Source: Sycon ciliatum (lineage: Eukaryota > Porifera > Calcarea > Leucosolenida > Sycettidae). Taken from it: a DNA stretch of 64,000 bases. The position numbers and the translations under genes are program-made. Under the pieces are notes generated by a model, which saw only the letters and a list, made by a program, of their open reading frames with translations, had not been told where the DNA came from and did no database searches. Below, piece by piece: positions 30,430-41,413 of the stretch; within the stretch, counting starts at the first letter, position 1; each line of letters opens with the position of its first letter. The DNA is taken from contig NC_088655.1 of assembly GCF_964019385.1 (NCBI RefSeq), positions 7,092,633 to 7,156,632 of the forward strand, read 5' to 3'.

Positions 30430-31462
30430 ATTAGCCTCTGGGATATAGCTGATGGTATTACCGCTCTTTAGAGATCGGATAGCTCTAATTCTGCGATGAC
30501 CATGCCCGGAATTTGCCGGAAGCCTGATTGGTTATCTTCCAAGCTCTGGGCGTCGAGACCCCCAGCATAATGGTTCAAAACCCAATGATCCCGAGGGACC
30601 CATTGGAACTTTATTAGCTGGAGGAGTATGCACCATGTCCTGGGGAATTGTCAGAGAAACCACCTAGGGGATTAACACCAGAGCAGAAGAGTACGGTTTT
30701 TACCGCTCTTTAGCGACGAAATGGTTCTAGTCTAGTGCCCTTTTCTGCGGATTCTCAGTCTGTCGGAGTACTTACTCAGAGAGTTGTCATTATTAACGAA
30801 GAGCACAGCTTCAAGGCTGTGCTGTAAATGACGGGAGGTCGTTTGCATCTGCTTTTGTAGATTTTCCCGGGAACTGGAACCCTGGGGTTGAAGTCAGTAT
30901 CTGCAAAACTTAGACTGCGACAGAAAACAATAGCCTGATCTATGTGTTTGGTCTTCTTTGAACATGCGAGTGAGCGTGCGGACATGTTGGTGCCTGGAGT
31001 GGCGAATGGATGTCCAGTAAACGCTGTGATTGACACAGGATCCGCCGCTACATTGTCAGAGGATTTTGCCAAACGCCTATATAAGGAGCAGGAAAAGGAA
31101 ACCTCTGACCAAGGCCCGAAGTCGATTGGTGCCAACGGACAACCACCGCCGCCCGAGACGAGGAGGACACAGTTCGAGTATTTGACAGCGCTCCGCCAGT
31201 TGGCGTGATGGAAAGGCGAACCCCGCGTTCCCGCCATCCGCCCCAGCTGTTTGGGAGTCCTGTGTGGCACGAGTAAGTGACTTCAGTGGTACTGACTGGA
31301 TTGGTTGTGTTCGATATAACAGTTAGTTTTTGGAAAAATGTTGGCAGGGACTCCAATTTGACCCTGCACTCGTTTAGTTATTGTTACCTATACTCTTAGT
31401 CTAATTTATTAAGTTACTTATAACACGAGGACGTGTTCTTTTTTCCGTGTAAGCGGGGGATA
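30430..31462 (+). mobile_element. Internal region of LTR retrotransposon, 3' portion
   Basis: 30430-31000 matches the reverse of 9690-10000 in the deleted element. It continues through an aspartic protease remnant to a purine-rich tract AGCGGGGGATA (31452-31462) directly before the LTR, which fits a polypurine primer. RT, RNaseH and integrase are absent. Confidence 0.75.
30942..31208 (+). pseudogene. Retropepsin (aspartic protease) fragment of the LTR element
   Basis: The frame contains VNAVIDTGSAATLSEDFAKR: the DTGS catalytic loop of a retroviral-type protease, preceded by the hydrophobic strand and followed by a plausible helix. The second half of the protease fold and all downstream pol domains are missing; the frame ends within 45 codons of the catalytic Asp. 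The polypurine tract and LTR follow 250 bp later, so pol has been deleted. The upstream portion of this frame reads through sequence that is non-coding in the sister copy. Confidence 0.7.
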
Positions 31463-31801
31463 TGTCGTATCCATACTATTGACACGTGCCTTTTAGGCCT
31501 CTACTTGACAAGTCTGCCTTATTGAGGTTTCTAATTATTTATTTATCTCCCGTAAACGGATTCCTAATCGCCTTTTTTTATGTCTTCACACAAAGTCTGG
31601 CACCTTCCTTATTTGTTATACCCTGTTTTTCCTTAGCTGGCTTCCGCTCTTTGTGATACAGTTTATACACATTATTGCTAAGTTTTGGTACACTGCGGCA
31701 TGCGGGTGTACTATGGTTCATTATTTGTCCTATAGTTCGTAGATCTACGGGGGATCAGCCTCCTGTACGTAGTTACATATTATGGCAATCGCCTTTCTCT
31801 C

Positions 31802-31846
<45 letters not shown>

Positions 31847-32189
31847 ATCTCTCCTTGGCCTTCCGCCTTCAGGCGGAAGCTTCGGCTTTCGTCTCTCTTG
31901 CCTTGTGCTCTCATATCATCTCTTGAACGAAATTACCTTCGTTGAAGATGTGAGTAAACCTGAACGCTGGTGTGAGTGTACGTGTCTGTATAATTATGCC
32001 GGAGTGTGTGTGTGTGTGTGTGAGAGTATGTCTAGGTATATGTGCGTGCATGCGTAAGAGTAATTCTGTTGGTGGACTTTCTATCCAAGTGGCCACCACT
32101 GCACGGCCTTGTAAGAAGAAGGTTTAATAAGTTAGTTATGTCGACGACCGCAGCCTTGGGGTCTAACCCCGGGCCGGCCGGATACGACA
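31463..32189 (+). repeat. 3' LTR, 727 bp
   Basis: Starts TGTCGTATCC and ends GGATACGACA, preceded by a polypurine tract. It includes a (CT)n run (31804-31842), the palindromic CCGCCTTCAGGCGG block, and a (TG)n run near 32004. It matches the inverted LTR at 10741-11393. No matching 5' LTR lies upstream within the window. Confidence 0.85.
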
Positions 32190-33054
32190 CATGACCAGAC
32201 CGGTAACACACGGAGTGTGCAATTCTGGCGGCAGAATTAGAGGAATTCCGTCCTCTCTTCAGAATTGACGGATTTGACGGAATTGGATAAAATCAATTCT
32301 AACGACGGAATTTGTCACTTTTTGTGTAATCGAACTGTGCATCAACAATAACTAATTCTAGAATTGACGGAAATGCGTGTGATCGAAAGCGTCCTATATG
32401 TATGTGTGATCGCTGCATCGTGTGTTCCGCGAAAGCGGCTGCGGTAGTTACGCTTTTTGCCCCTGTACACACGGTACCAAAACCGCATACAAGCATCATG
32501 TTCTTTGAAGTGGGCATGGAAACATGTGCGAAAAGTGAAAAATCACATCAGCGTTCAAAGCCATCCCGGAGCGGCTTTGAAAGCGGATATTGGCTTTTAG
32601 TTTTCAGGCAAGTCGAAACGAGTGGTTTGGTGTGTCCTGTGCGCAGAGTTTTTGTTAGTTTTTGGAGAGTCCGGTACCATGCCTCGAGTTGTCTTTTCTG
32701 CCAAGGTGGAGCTACGGCAGCTATCCGGAGGTGATCAGGAAATGATATACACGGCCGCTATGGTCCACAACTCCAGCACACTCAGAGGAATACACCAGTT
32801 GTGGAGGCGTTCCACCGAGATCATACTAGCGGCCCAAGAAATATTATTTTTGAAATATTGAGCCAAGTGCCGCATGGCACCGTTGCTCTCAGCTCATGCA
32901 GAAATCAAAATTCCCGCTCTTCGCCATGGGTCACGCGGGTCACTTTTTACGTGTTTGGCATGCACTGCATTTGACTGTGTGAATGCACAGGCGTTTCAAG
33001 TGGTTTGTACAGTCATGTAAACGCGAATTTTTGTACTGGGTGTGAATGCAGCCT
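32190..33054. other. Unassigned; GAATTGACGGA-rich start
   Basis: The first 150 bp repeat AATTCTGGCGGCAGAATT and GAATTGACGGA-like words as short inverted pairs, possibly a decayed MITE. The rest has no supported ORF. Confidence 0.4.
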
Positions 33055-33957
33055 TAAAGGGGAAGTATACCCTAAAATCAAAATTTTCACCAGTTGGAGT
33101 CTTCGGGGTGCTGAGTCGAATGGTCTTGGTCCGAGGAAGCTGAGACGCTCCCTTCCTCCTTTATTCCCAATCGAACTCGCGCACTTCCACCGAAACTGGG
33201 TGACTGCGCCCTACGGGATTTGTATGCAAAATGTCACTAAAAGCGCCATTTCGTTCTTATAAAAGCACGGATGACCGCCATTGGCCCATATGTTGTAGTC
33301 TTTTGGACGCTGAGTCGACTGGTTTTGGTCCGAAAAGGCTGCGATGCAGCGCTCCTCCTTTATTCCCAATCGAACATGGTTGAACAAGCGGTCACGTGCT
33401 CCTGCGTATCCCAGTCACCTGGTCACCGTGCCTGCAGGGTACAACTTACTAGCCTGTTTGACCTTTTTTGGGTGCAGTCCTGTCACTCGAGTTGAACTCG
33501 AGTTGAACCTTGGTGTGAACCAGGGAGTCGTGTAGACTCCCTGGTGTGAACGTTGTCGCCTGCTGGCGCGGTGACCAGGTGATTTGGGCACCCAGGAGCC
33601 CGTGACCACTTGTTCAACCATGTTCGATTGGGAATAAAGGAGGAACGCTGCATCGCAGCCTTTTCTGACCAAAACCAGTCGACTCAGCGTCCAAAAGACT
33701 ACAACATATGGGCCAATCGCTGTCATCCGTGCTTTTATAAGAACGACATAGCACTTTCAGTGAGATTTTTGCATACAAATCCCCATCTAGTAGGGCGCAG
33801 TCGCCCAGTTTCGGTGGAAGTGCGCGGGTTCGATTGGGAAAAAAGAAGGAAGGGAGCGTCTCAGCATCCTCGGACCAAGACCATTCGACTCAGCACCCAG
33901 AAGACTACAACTGGTGAAAATTTGATTTTAGTGTATACATGTACTTCCCCTTTAAAA
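33055..33957. mobile_element. 0.9-kb foldback element, ~400-bp inverted arms
   Basis: Arms 33055-33450 and 33555-33957 are near-perfect inverted copies from TTAAAGGGGAAGTATAC inward. The centre is a smaller palindromic block with CACTCGAGTTGAACTCGAG and the AGGGAGTC/GACTCCCT pair. ORFs in it mirror each other. No transposase. Confidence 0.88.
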
Positions 33958-34027
33958 GCGGTGCAAACTTTTCAGGTGTGACCGCGGCCCTAGTGGAGGC
34001 CGAATTGTGAAAAGGAGTAGCCAAGTC

Positions 34028-35010
34028 AGCATGATCAAAACGCGACGCAGCTCACCAGATCAAGGTGTGGGTCCTCTTCAGGTGCCGAAAGGCGGGCTCA
34101 CGCCCCTACATGGCTACTTCCCATTGTCTAACCCCCAAGACAATTATGTAGCCGACTGACCAAAATTACGAGCGGCTCAGGATGAATGACTACAATATAC
34201 TGTCGCGGACATGGAAATCCAGTCGATTGACCAGGGCCGGCGCCCTCAGCGCGTACAGAACGTCGTCGTTGCATGCAGCGCACATGTTGATACGATGCGA
34301 CCAGCAGCAGCGCGTAATAATGCATGCAATGGCTGCATGGCCAGCGCCCTGGGGCCGCTAGACGTGCGACCGGATTTCCATGTCCACGACAGTACATGCA
34401 TGATGATGATGTGTTCTGTAGAGTGCTGCTGTGGATGCCAGCCTTTTCATGCCTTTGCCTTAGCGTTGGCTGTAGCTACTACTACCAGGGAGTAGTAAAA
34501 TACATGTACGTATTTTACTACTCACTGGTAGCTACTGCCTGTAAAAAAAGGATCTCATTTCCTCTGCCCTGCCTTGCATACGATCTAGCCCGGCTGTGTA
34601 CCACGTGACGTGTACGTGGGTGAACAAACAGGCCTATTGTATGGTCTACATAATCTTTAGTACAGGCGACATCGCTCACTAGCACTGTTGCATGTGATGA
34701 CACTTGAACAGCTAGTCCGCCTCTGCTCTGGCGACACAGACTGTCGGCTTCATTTCGGAGTTGGTGTGAGAGGGTCAGCAGAAAGATCGGCCCGCAATGA
34801 TTATGTAGACCTACATATGGATGTACACGAGTAGCACTGTACTTTTGTAGTGTGGAGCAGGCAGTAGAATCTGATGTCATGTTGTACAGTCATATACATA
34901 ATCTACGCGTAAATCTACAACTTTTGCCAGATCAGACAGATGAATGAAGCCACAGAGCTCTGGCCGCTGGATCGTGCAGCGAACGTGTAGAGAGGATCTT
35001 GGACTGCTGC
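34028..35010. repeat. Duplicated segment, copy 2
   Basis: Same order of blocks as 26405-27210, with small indels and an additional 193-bp MITE at 34200-34392. No coding capacity is conserved between the two copies. Confidence 0.8.
34200..34392. mobile_element. Small TIR element inserted in duplicated segment (TA target)
   Basis: Ends CTGTCGCGGACATGGAAATC and its near-complement (CATGTCCACGACAG), flanked by TA. The sister segment near 26600 lacks the element, which gives an empty-site comparison. Confidence 0.75.
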
Positions 35011-35671
35011 ACCGTCTGTGCTTCAGTTGAATGCGGAATCGTTTTTTTCTTGCTCGTTGCCGTCTGTGGGTGTTCTGGGCGGATGCGTGTTCTGCTTGCG
35101 GCCCTTCACATTGTTATTTTCTGGGAGTTTGAGTGACGCTCCGTCGCAATCTGGTTGCGGAAGTGAAGCGCTTTCGTTCTTTACCTGCCCATCGGCAGGT
35201 GGCGTTTAGGTTTGTTTGACTACCAATCGTCCGGATCAACGTTACCAGAATAGCGGACGCGGACAGGAACCACCCGGCCGTTATCGGGAGCAGGTGCTTC
35301 TCCCTGGCTTGAAGTCAGGTAAGCATCTCCCATTCAGTCCCCAACATTTCACTGAAGGTGTGCGCTGAGTTCTAGTAGTACAGCAGTCCTAACACGTAAC
35401 GATTTATTGGAAAAGGCTTCTGCTGATGTACAGTACTCCGTGTTGTGTGCTCACATTTGTCCACATGGTAATGCATTGTTCGTAGTGAAGCGCAGCAACA
35501 GCAATTCAAACGCGAAGGTTTTTCGGCTGCTGCAGTACCTACTCACTCTCAATCCGTGTGCTTTGCAAGCAGAGAAAATTAGTCGATGAATAATTTCGTC
35601 AAATTCCAAAGAAAGGACTCCTTCCAATCGGAACCGTTGACCATTGACCAGAAAAAACAAAATGTTACATG
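35011..35671. other. No gene recognised
   Basis: Includes a 63-codon plus ORF (35018-35209) and a donor-like AGGTAAGC near 35318, but nothing with a recognisable domain. Confidence 0.4.
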
Positions 35672-35673
35672 TA

Positions 35674-36027
35674 CAGTCGAATGTCACTTATCCGACCACT
35701 TCGGGAATCAGGCATGTTGGATAACTGAATATGTTGGATAACTGATATCATTTTTATGTGCATATAAGGCTGAATTTCACTAATTTATGTACACAATACC
35801 CAAATATATTGATGCATATTCCATGTACACATACATTTTGCATACTTGACCACATCTACTTCAAGTAAATGCATATTTCACCGTATAATATACAAAAAAC
35901 AAAAACAAAAGTTCATTTTTTATTTTTTAGAATTTTACTGTTGAGTGTCATAAAATTACCACTCCCGGACTTGTCGGATAACTGACGTGCTCAGATAACT
36001 GGCGACCGGATGAGTGACATTCGACTG
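35674..36027. mobile_element. pogo/Tigger-like MITE, TA target duplication
   Basis: Inverted ends CAGTCGAATGTCACTTATCC and its mirror (GAGTGACATTCGACTG), flanked by TA (35672-35673, 36028-36029). The CAGT...TTATCCGAC layout is typical of pogo/Tigger elements. The interior is AT-rich without transposase. Confidence 0.8.
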
Positions 36028-36048
36028 TACATGGCTATGGCTCATGAG

Positions 36049-36528
36049 TAGGGGTGCGCGGATTATTCCCGGAATAATTTGGGAATACTATCGTCGAGAA
36101 AATGTTGGGAATTTTAGGGGAATTCTATCGATCTTTTGTCAGATCCATTGATCTTCAGAAGAGTTTTGGTGGAATTCTGTCAATTTTGATGTGCCAGAGA
36201 AGAAGCGGGCATCCATGGCCGCACGTACATGTACAGTCATGCAGCAATAGCCGGACACTGGACATAGTAGCTGTGTACAATCAGTCATGTACATCTACTA
36301 CATCTAGTACATCAGATCCTGCATGCAGTGATCACGTGCCTGACAGTCTATTTTGCATACTAAAGAGCATGTGCAAGGCACGGTTCGTGCTGGGGGTCTT
36401 TTTTGGGGGGGGGGGGGGGGAATTCTGGAGAATTGTTTCAATGTTTTGGGAGAATACTTTCGAAGTTCCGCGGGAATTGCCCGAAAGCATAATATCGGTT
36501 GCGTGCGAGCATAATCCGCGCACCCCTA
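36049..36528. mobile_element. hAT-like MITE, 8-bp TSD CTCATGAG
   Basis: Ends TAGGGGTGCGCGGATTAT and its complement, flanked by the exact 8-bp repeat CTCATGAG (36041-36048, 36529-36536), the hallmark length of hAT insertion. The interior has a ~17-bp G-run (near 36405-36420) and no transposase. Confidence 0.85.
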
Positions 36529-36549
36529 CTCATGAGTGCACAATTATTA

Positions 36550-36870
36550 GTTTTATTCCCGTAGCTATGCAGAAGACGTAACTTCAGTAACGTCTGGCGC
36601 TAGCCAGGGTCCACACAGCTTCAATTTGGTGTTTGTGTGTTTGTGTCACGCCCGGCGCTATCCCGTGTCTGTCCCGTACCGTACCGTACCATCAAACACA
36701 GCTGGCCACATACAGCTGGGCGCATTATTCAAATAGGGGTTTCAAACGCAAGATCCAACTTGGTAGAATGAGTATGGATGCGAAGTGTATGGGGGAATGC
36801 ATGTAGGGCGATAGTGCGGGTTCTAATCCCAGGTTAGGCCACACCAAGTTATCTCTATGTTTCGCGTCAC
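36550..36870 (+). mobile_element. tRNA-like SINE family, copy 1
   Basis: Begins around CCCGTAGCTATGCAGAAGAC, contains CCCGTACC-type repeats, and has a B-box-like GGTTCTAATCCC at 36819-36830 after GCGATAGTGCG. Related copies lie at 37440-37770, 39880-40320 (reverse), 40590-40960 (partial) and 43020-43500. Confidence 0.55.
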
Positions 36871-37439
36871 CCGCCCGCGTACCTATTCGAATCCTTTACA
36901 AGAAAAAAAAAGAACCTAGACGAGCCAATCGATGGCTGTTCTGGCGAACATTCTCTAGCCAGTATGGCAGATCAGAGGTTATCAGCTTTTCGATAATCTT
37001 GCATTCCAGGCGATGGTAAGTAGAAGGTGCGAGAGATGAAAATTTCTATTTTTCCAAGCCGTGCGGTAGGCCTAGGGCCTGCTCACCAAGCGAGCAGAGA
37101 TTCCAGGTGTCCAGGACTTCGAGATTTTCCACGTTTGTGATGGAGCGGGATCCCACTCGACTCATGTCAAAATGCAGGAGGAGCCATCCATGAAATCTCT
37201 GTATGGCTCCAGCCCAGTCTGCCAGCTGTCCTGTGACGACTTGTTGTCGTTTTGGATAGAAGTGACAGTTTAGTAGTGGTATTCTGTGTGCAACGTGGCT
37301 CAGTACACATAGAATGGAGTTTTGTTTTTTCTTCTGTTTTTGTTTTTTTCCGCCCGCGTGCCTTTTCCAGAAAATATCCGAAGCGAAACATAGAATTAAC
37401 TTGGTGTGGCCTTATGCTAAAAAAATAGGAAAATTGAAA
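36871..37439. other. No gene recognised
   Basis: Contains short T-rich and A-rich runs and a minus ORF of 74 codons rich in Lys/Thr; nothing supported. Confidence 0.4.
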
Positions 37440-37770
37440 AATTTATAACATCTCTATGCTTTTTTGCCTAGGTCATCAAGGCGGTAGACGGTGTCGTATT
37501 ACCCTCGACCGTACCTATCCCGTACCTGCCCCGTACCTGTCCCGTACCTGTCCCGTATCTGTCCCGTACCTGTCCCGTATCTGTCCCGTACCTGTCCCGT
37601 ACCATACCGTGCTATCAAAGACGGCTGGCCACAATGCATATTCAAATAGGGCTTTCAAATGCAAGATGATAACGTGAAGCAACTTGGAAGAATTAGTTTG
37701 TGCGCGAAGTGTATCGGGGGATGCATGCACGGCGATAGTGCGGGTTCGAATCCCAGGTTATGTCTTTAAA
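37440..37770 (+). mobile_element. tRNA-like SINE family, copy 2
   Basis: Five to six tandem CTGTCCCGTACC units (about 37510-37600) precede the conserved CAAATAGGGCTTTCAAATGC block and a clean B box GGTTCGAATCCC near 37743-37754. Confidence 0.6.
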
Positions 37771-38211
37771 AAAAAGGAAAAATTTATATGAGTTTATAAT
37801 ATCCGTATGCTTTTTTTGTCTAGGTCATCAAGGCAAAAAAAGCATAGCGTAGGGCCCCGCGCATCCAAGCTCTCTCGTTCATTGCCATTTTACGACTATT
37901 GTCTCCTCGTAGGTTATTGAAATACTTTGATTGATTTCTTCATCATTTTAGGGGGAAATCCCTATTCGTGTGCTCTTTGATCGACTGAGCACATGATAAT
38001 GACGTAGTTGGCTGACGTTTGAATCGCCTCGAGAAGAGCTTTCTGTGATAGATGAGAGTGGAATGGCATTGATGGTGGAATTTACTCGCATATTGGGCTT
38101 GGGGTGGACTTTGCTGTAATCCCGCGCCTGATTTGTGGCAGCTAGTTAATACATTGACCTGTCAAGCCAATGAGGTAAAATATATTCCATACAATACGAT
38201 ACAACACAATA
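37771..38211. other. No gene recognised
   Basis: AT-rich intergenic sequence with GGTCATCAAGGCAAAAAAAG words shared with the SINE flanks. Confidence 0.45.
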
Positions 38212-38490
38212 CAGTTGAACATCGATTATCCGACCACCTCTGGGCAGACAACTGTCAGGCGGCGTTCAGATAAGGCAAATGTTCCGGATAAGAAAAAACT
38301 GTCACTCACACACTTTCAGTGGTTATTACTAGCCGCAGGACCTTTTTACTTTTTACTTTTCAAAATTTTCGTATTTTTGAATGGCTCACTACATGCACAG
38401 TGCGTACTCTACGGCACGTGCGCCCAAAAAAACTGTTACGGATAATCGAATGGTCGGATAGTCGATGTGCGGATAATCGATGTTCAACTG
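38212..38490. mobile_element. Tigger/pogo-like MITE, TA target duplication
   Basis: Ends CAGTTGAACATCGATTATCC and its complement, flanked by TA (38210-38211 and 38491-38492). CAGTTGAAC...TTATCCG is the classic Tigger terminus. The interior has inverted subterminal GGATAA motifs and no transposase. Confidence 0.85.
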
Positions 38491-39002
38491 TAATACAATA
38501 ATGTCCTTGCCTTGATAGTGTTCTTGTGCTTAACTGTTGCTGACGGCCAAATGCATGATTACCTGTGGAGCCCATTACATAACTTTATAGTCTCCTATGT
38601 TACGCATCCTTTCCGACGGCAAAAGAGGCTACGGATTTAGTTATTCTTTACGTTGTCAGCAAATGACTACTGGTCTTCAGCAACTTGGGTCTCCTGTAAT
38701 ACGCATCCTGTCTATGCTTTCATAATGCTAAAATAATGCTGGGGATAGCACTCGCTACTGATGTTCAGAAACTTGGCCTGACTATCACTCACAATATCAC
38801 TGTTGTAATGTTGATCGTTCCCAAGCGGTCGCTGGTTTCTCCCACAATTTCATCGTACTGTTGTAGGACATGCTATATGACATCCTTATACCGTACAACA
38901 CCGTATTGATGTGTGGCGCTGTCGCCTTCATCTCTGCTGCGGGTGTACTCTAGTGACTTTGTACATGCGTTATAATAGACCAATCCCTTTGTCTGGCAAA
39001 AT
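38491..39002. other. No gene recognised
   Basis: Ordinary AT-rich sequence with short ORFs only. Confidence 0.45.
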
Positions 39003-39151
39003 AATTCGGGTGGACACACCCATTCTCATAGCGTTGCACATCACATCCGAACCAGTTCCGTTAATTTTTTATAGTTCCGTTTTTTTTAAAATAACGGAAC
39101 TGGTTCGGATGTGATGTTCAGCGCTATGGGAATGGGTGTGTCCACCCGAAT
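39003..39151. mobile_element. Small foldback element
   Basis: Arms of about 65 bp (ATTCGGGTGGACACACCCAT and onward) are inverted around a T-rich centre at about 39067-39095. Confidence 0.8.
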
Positions 39152-39332
39152 TCTTTTCACAGATGAAGCTGCAGGAAGCCTCAGCCCTTCTTCAAACCCT
39201 TTGTCTGGGTTCGTGAAAAGGGCCACAGCGTGCAAGTCAGCTCGCGTGAAGTGCATGGTATTGTATTTAGTTGGTATGTGGCAGCTTATGGGACAGAGAG
39301 ACGTTTGCTCCCAGAACTTGTGTTTATAACTA

Positions 39333-39560
39333 CTGTAAAACCGGAAAGTCTAACGAGTCACAAAGTCTTACGTTTTAACGACCAATTGTGTTTCGTTATT
39401 TGAAAAATACATTATCGCTAGATGTCTGTGTGAAGATGCGCAAACAGAGGGGGGGGGGGGGGGGAGGGCAGGTAGCCATCGTTAAACTTTCTGCACGTAA
39501 TCATGCCAAAATTACAAAACCGTTAAACATTTTTGTTTGTTAGACTTTCCAGTTAGACAG
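39333..39560. mobile_element. pogo-like MITE, TA target duplication
   Basis: Ends CTGTAAAACCGGAAAGTCTA and near-complement (TAGACTTTCCAGTTAGACAG), flanked by TA at 39331-39332 and 39561-39562. The interior has a ~17-bp G-run at about 39450. Confidence 0.75.
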
Positions 39561-39879
39561 TAGTGTTTTACATGGACCATGGCGGATAGGATCGAATTGA
39601 ATTGGAGAACGACTGCTCCGATCCAAACTCTAAAACCAGAAACAAATTAATGGCTACAATTCCTAACCATACCACAACGAACTGATCGGCTACATCATTG
39701 TATTGCAAAACATTCATGATGAGCTAGGCAAAAAAGCAAAGCGCAGGGCCCTGAGCGAAAGAAATAAACTTTCTCTTTGCAATCGAGGGCAATACGACAC
39801 CGTCTACCACCTTGATGACCTAGGCAAAAAAAGCATACGGATGTTAAAAAAATTCATTTCTCCTATTTCTTTTTTAAAG

Positions 39880-40320
39880 ACATAACCCAGGATTTGAACC
39901 CGCACTATCGCCCTACATGCATTCCCCTTATACACTTCGCATACTTGTACATACTCATTCTTCTAAGTTGCTTCACGTTATGATCTTGCATTTCAAAGCC
40001 CTGTTTGAATGTTGTGGCCAGCTGTCTTTGATGTTACTTTACGGGGCAGGTACGAGATAGCGCCAACACAAACAAACAAACACACACCTTGATGGCGTGG
40101 TACGGGACAGGTATGGGATAGCGGCAGGCATGCCGATGGCACAAACAAACAAAAAACACACCTTGATAGTACGGTACGGAACAGGTACGGGATAGCGCAA
40201 GGCATGCCGACGGCACAAACAAACAAACACACAGGGAATTAAAGCTGTGTGGACCCTGGCTAGCGCTATACGTCACTGAAGTAACGTCTTTTGCATAGCT
40301 ACGGGAATAAAAGGGGTTTT
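39880..40320 (-). mobile_element. tRNA-like SINE family, copy 3 (reverse)
   Basis: Reverse complement of the family: B-box-like GGTTCAAATCC at about 39891-39901, then CGTATGCGAAGTG and GGTACGGGACAGG blocks, ending near the TAGCTACGGGAATAAA block at 40300. Confidence 0.55.
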
Positions 40321-40473
40321 GCTGAAAGAGTGAGTATGCATCCAAAAGCAGCGCACTTCTCCTTGTCGGTTGTACATGCAAATTCTGACACTCAATTGCA
40401 TACGGCTATTGTGTGTGTTTTACGTACGCTCTCGCTTGATTTTGTTATAAAAGTCCAGGTTCGCTCCTTGTAC

Positions 40474-40513
40474 ATTGTTCTGATGATGGGTGACTGGCCC
40501 GAAACGTCAATTA
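40474..40513 (+). ncRNA. Possible hammerhead-type terminus
   Basis: CTGATGA at 40480-40486, stem II GGG/CCC, then GAAACGTC at 40501-40508. Stem III has no loop and stem I only about 3 bp, but the core spelling is intact. It resembles minimal hammerhead-like ends of Penelope-like elements that work best as dimers. Confidence 0.4.
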
Positions 40514-40589
40514 TTTTTCGACATCATTAATAAAAGAATTTTCATCTAAAGAGTGAATAGCAACTAAATAGAGCGGTTGTCAGATGATA

Positions 40590-40960
40590 AACCCTCTTTT
40601 ATTCCCGGACCTATGCAAAAGACGTTACTTCAGTAACGTCTGGGGCTAGCCAGGGTACACACAGCTTTAATTCCCGTAGCTATGAAGAAGACGTTACTCC
40701 AGTAGCGTCTGGCGCTAGCCAGGGTCCACACAGCTTTAATTTGGTATTTGTTTGTTTGTTTGTTTGTGTGTTTGTGTCACGCCTGGAGCTATCCCGTATC
40801 TGTCATGTATCTGTCCTGTATCTGTGACTACGTCGGGTCTACGCTCATACAAGATTGTACATAACAGCTGGCTACAATATTTGCTGGCTCCCGTATCTGT
40901 CCCGTACCGTCCCGTACAAACAGCGGGCCACAATATTCGTCGTAGTATGTATACAACTCC
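40590..40960 (+). mobile_element. tRNA-like SINE family, copy 4 (partial, duplicated head)
   Basis: The GACGTTACTTCAGTAACGTC/GCTAGCCAGGG head occurs twice (about 40618-40665 and 40680-40730), then TTTGTTTGTTTG and CTGTCCCGTACC blocks. The B-box region is missing. Confidence 0.5.
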
Positions 40961-40963
40961 CTG

Positions 40964-41413
40964 ATGTACAGGGAGATTTGGAAAGAAATAGGGAGACGAG
41001 GAGGAAATGAAATTAGAATGGACGTTAGTTGCCGAATAGGTGATAGGATGCGTCAGCAAAAACATACTTTGGAAGAGAGATCCCGTCGTCTCCAAAATAA
41101 GCGCCGGTCACAGGAAACGTCGGAAGAGAGATCCCGTCGACTCCAGAATGCCCGTGATCGGCAGAGTCAGCGCCGGTCCCCGGAAACGTCAGGACAGTCC
41201 AGAACGGCCGTGATCGGCAGAGTCAGCGCCGGTCCCAGGGAACGTCAGGACAGACATCCCGTCGACTCCAGAACGCCCGTGATCGGCAGAGTCAGCGCCG
41301 GTCCCAGGAAACGTCAGGACAGACATCCCGTCGACGCGCAGAAAAACGAAATCTGCAGCCTCTTTTGTGGTCGCACAGGATACGTATTTTTGTATTATTG
41401 TATTGTATCGTAA
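40964..41413 (+). CDS. STPR (23-residue repeat) protein fragment, frameshifted
   Basis: Residues ~35-80 contain repeats of the form EERSRRLQNARDRQSQRRS..., each 23 residues (69 bp), the one-score-and-three peptide repeat (STPR) known as a DNA-binding domain. The 69-bp DNA repeat continues to about 41345, but a 13-bp deletion near 41192 shifts the frame, so the later repeats here read as RTPVIGRVSAGPR... The repeats resume in the next frame. STPR repeats occur in Helitron-encoded and other transposon proteins as well as in host factors. No helicase or Rep domain follows, so the parent gene is not identified. Confidence 0.6.
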   Translation: MYREIWKEIGRRGGNEIRMDVSCRIGDRMRQQKHTLEERSRRLQNKRRSQETSEERSRRLQNARDRQSQRRSPETSGQSRTAVIGRVSAGPRERQDRHPVDSRTPVIGRVSAGPRKRQDRHPVDAQKNEICSLFCGRTGYVFLYYCIVS

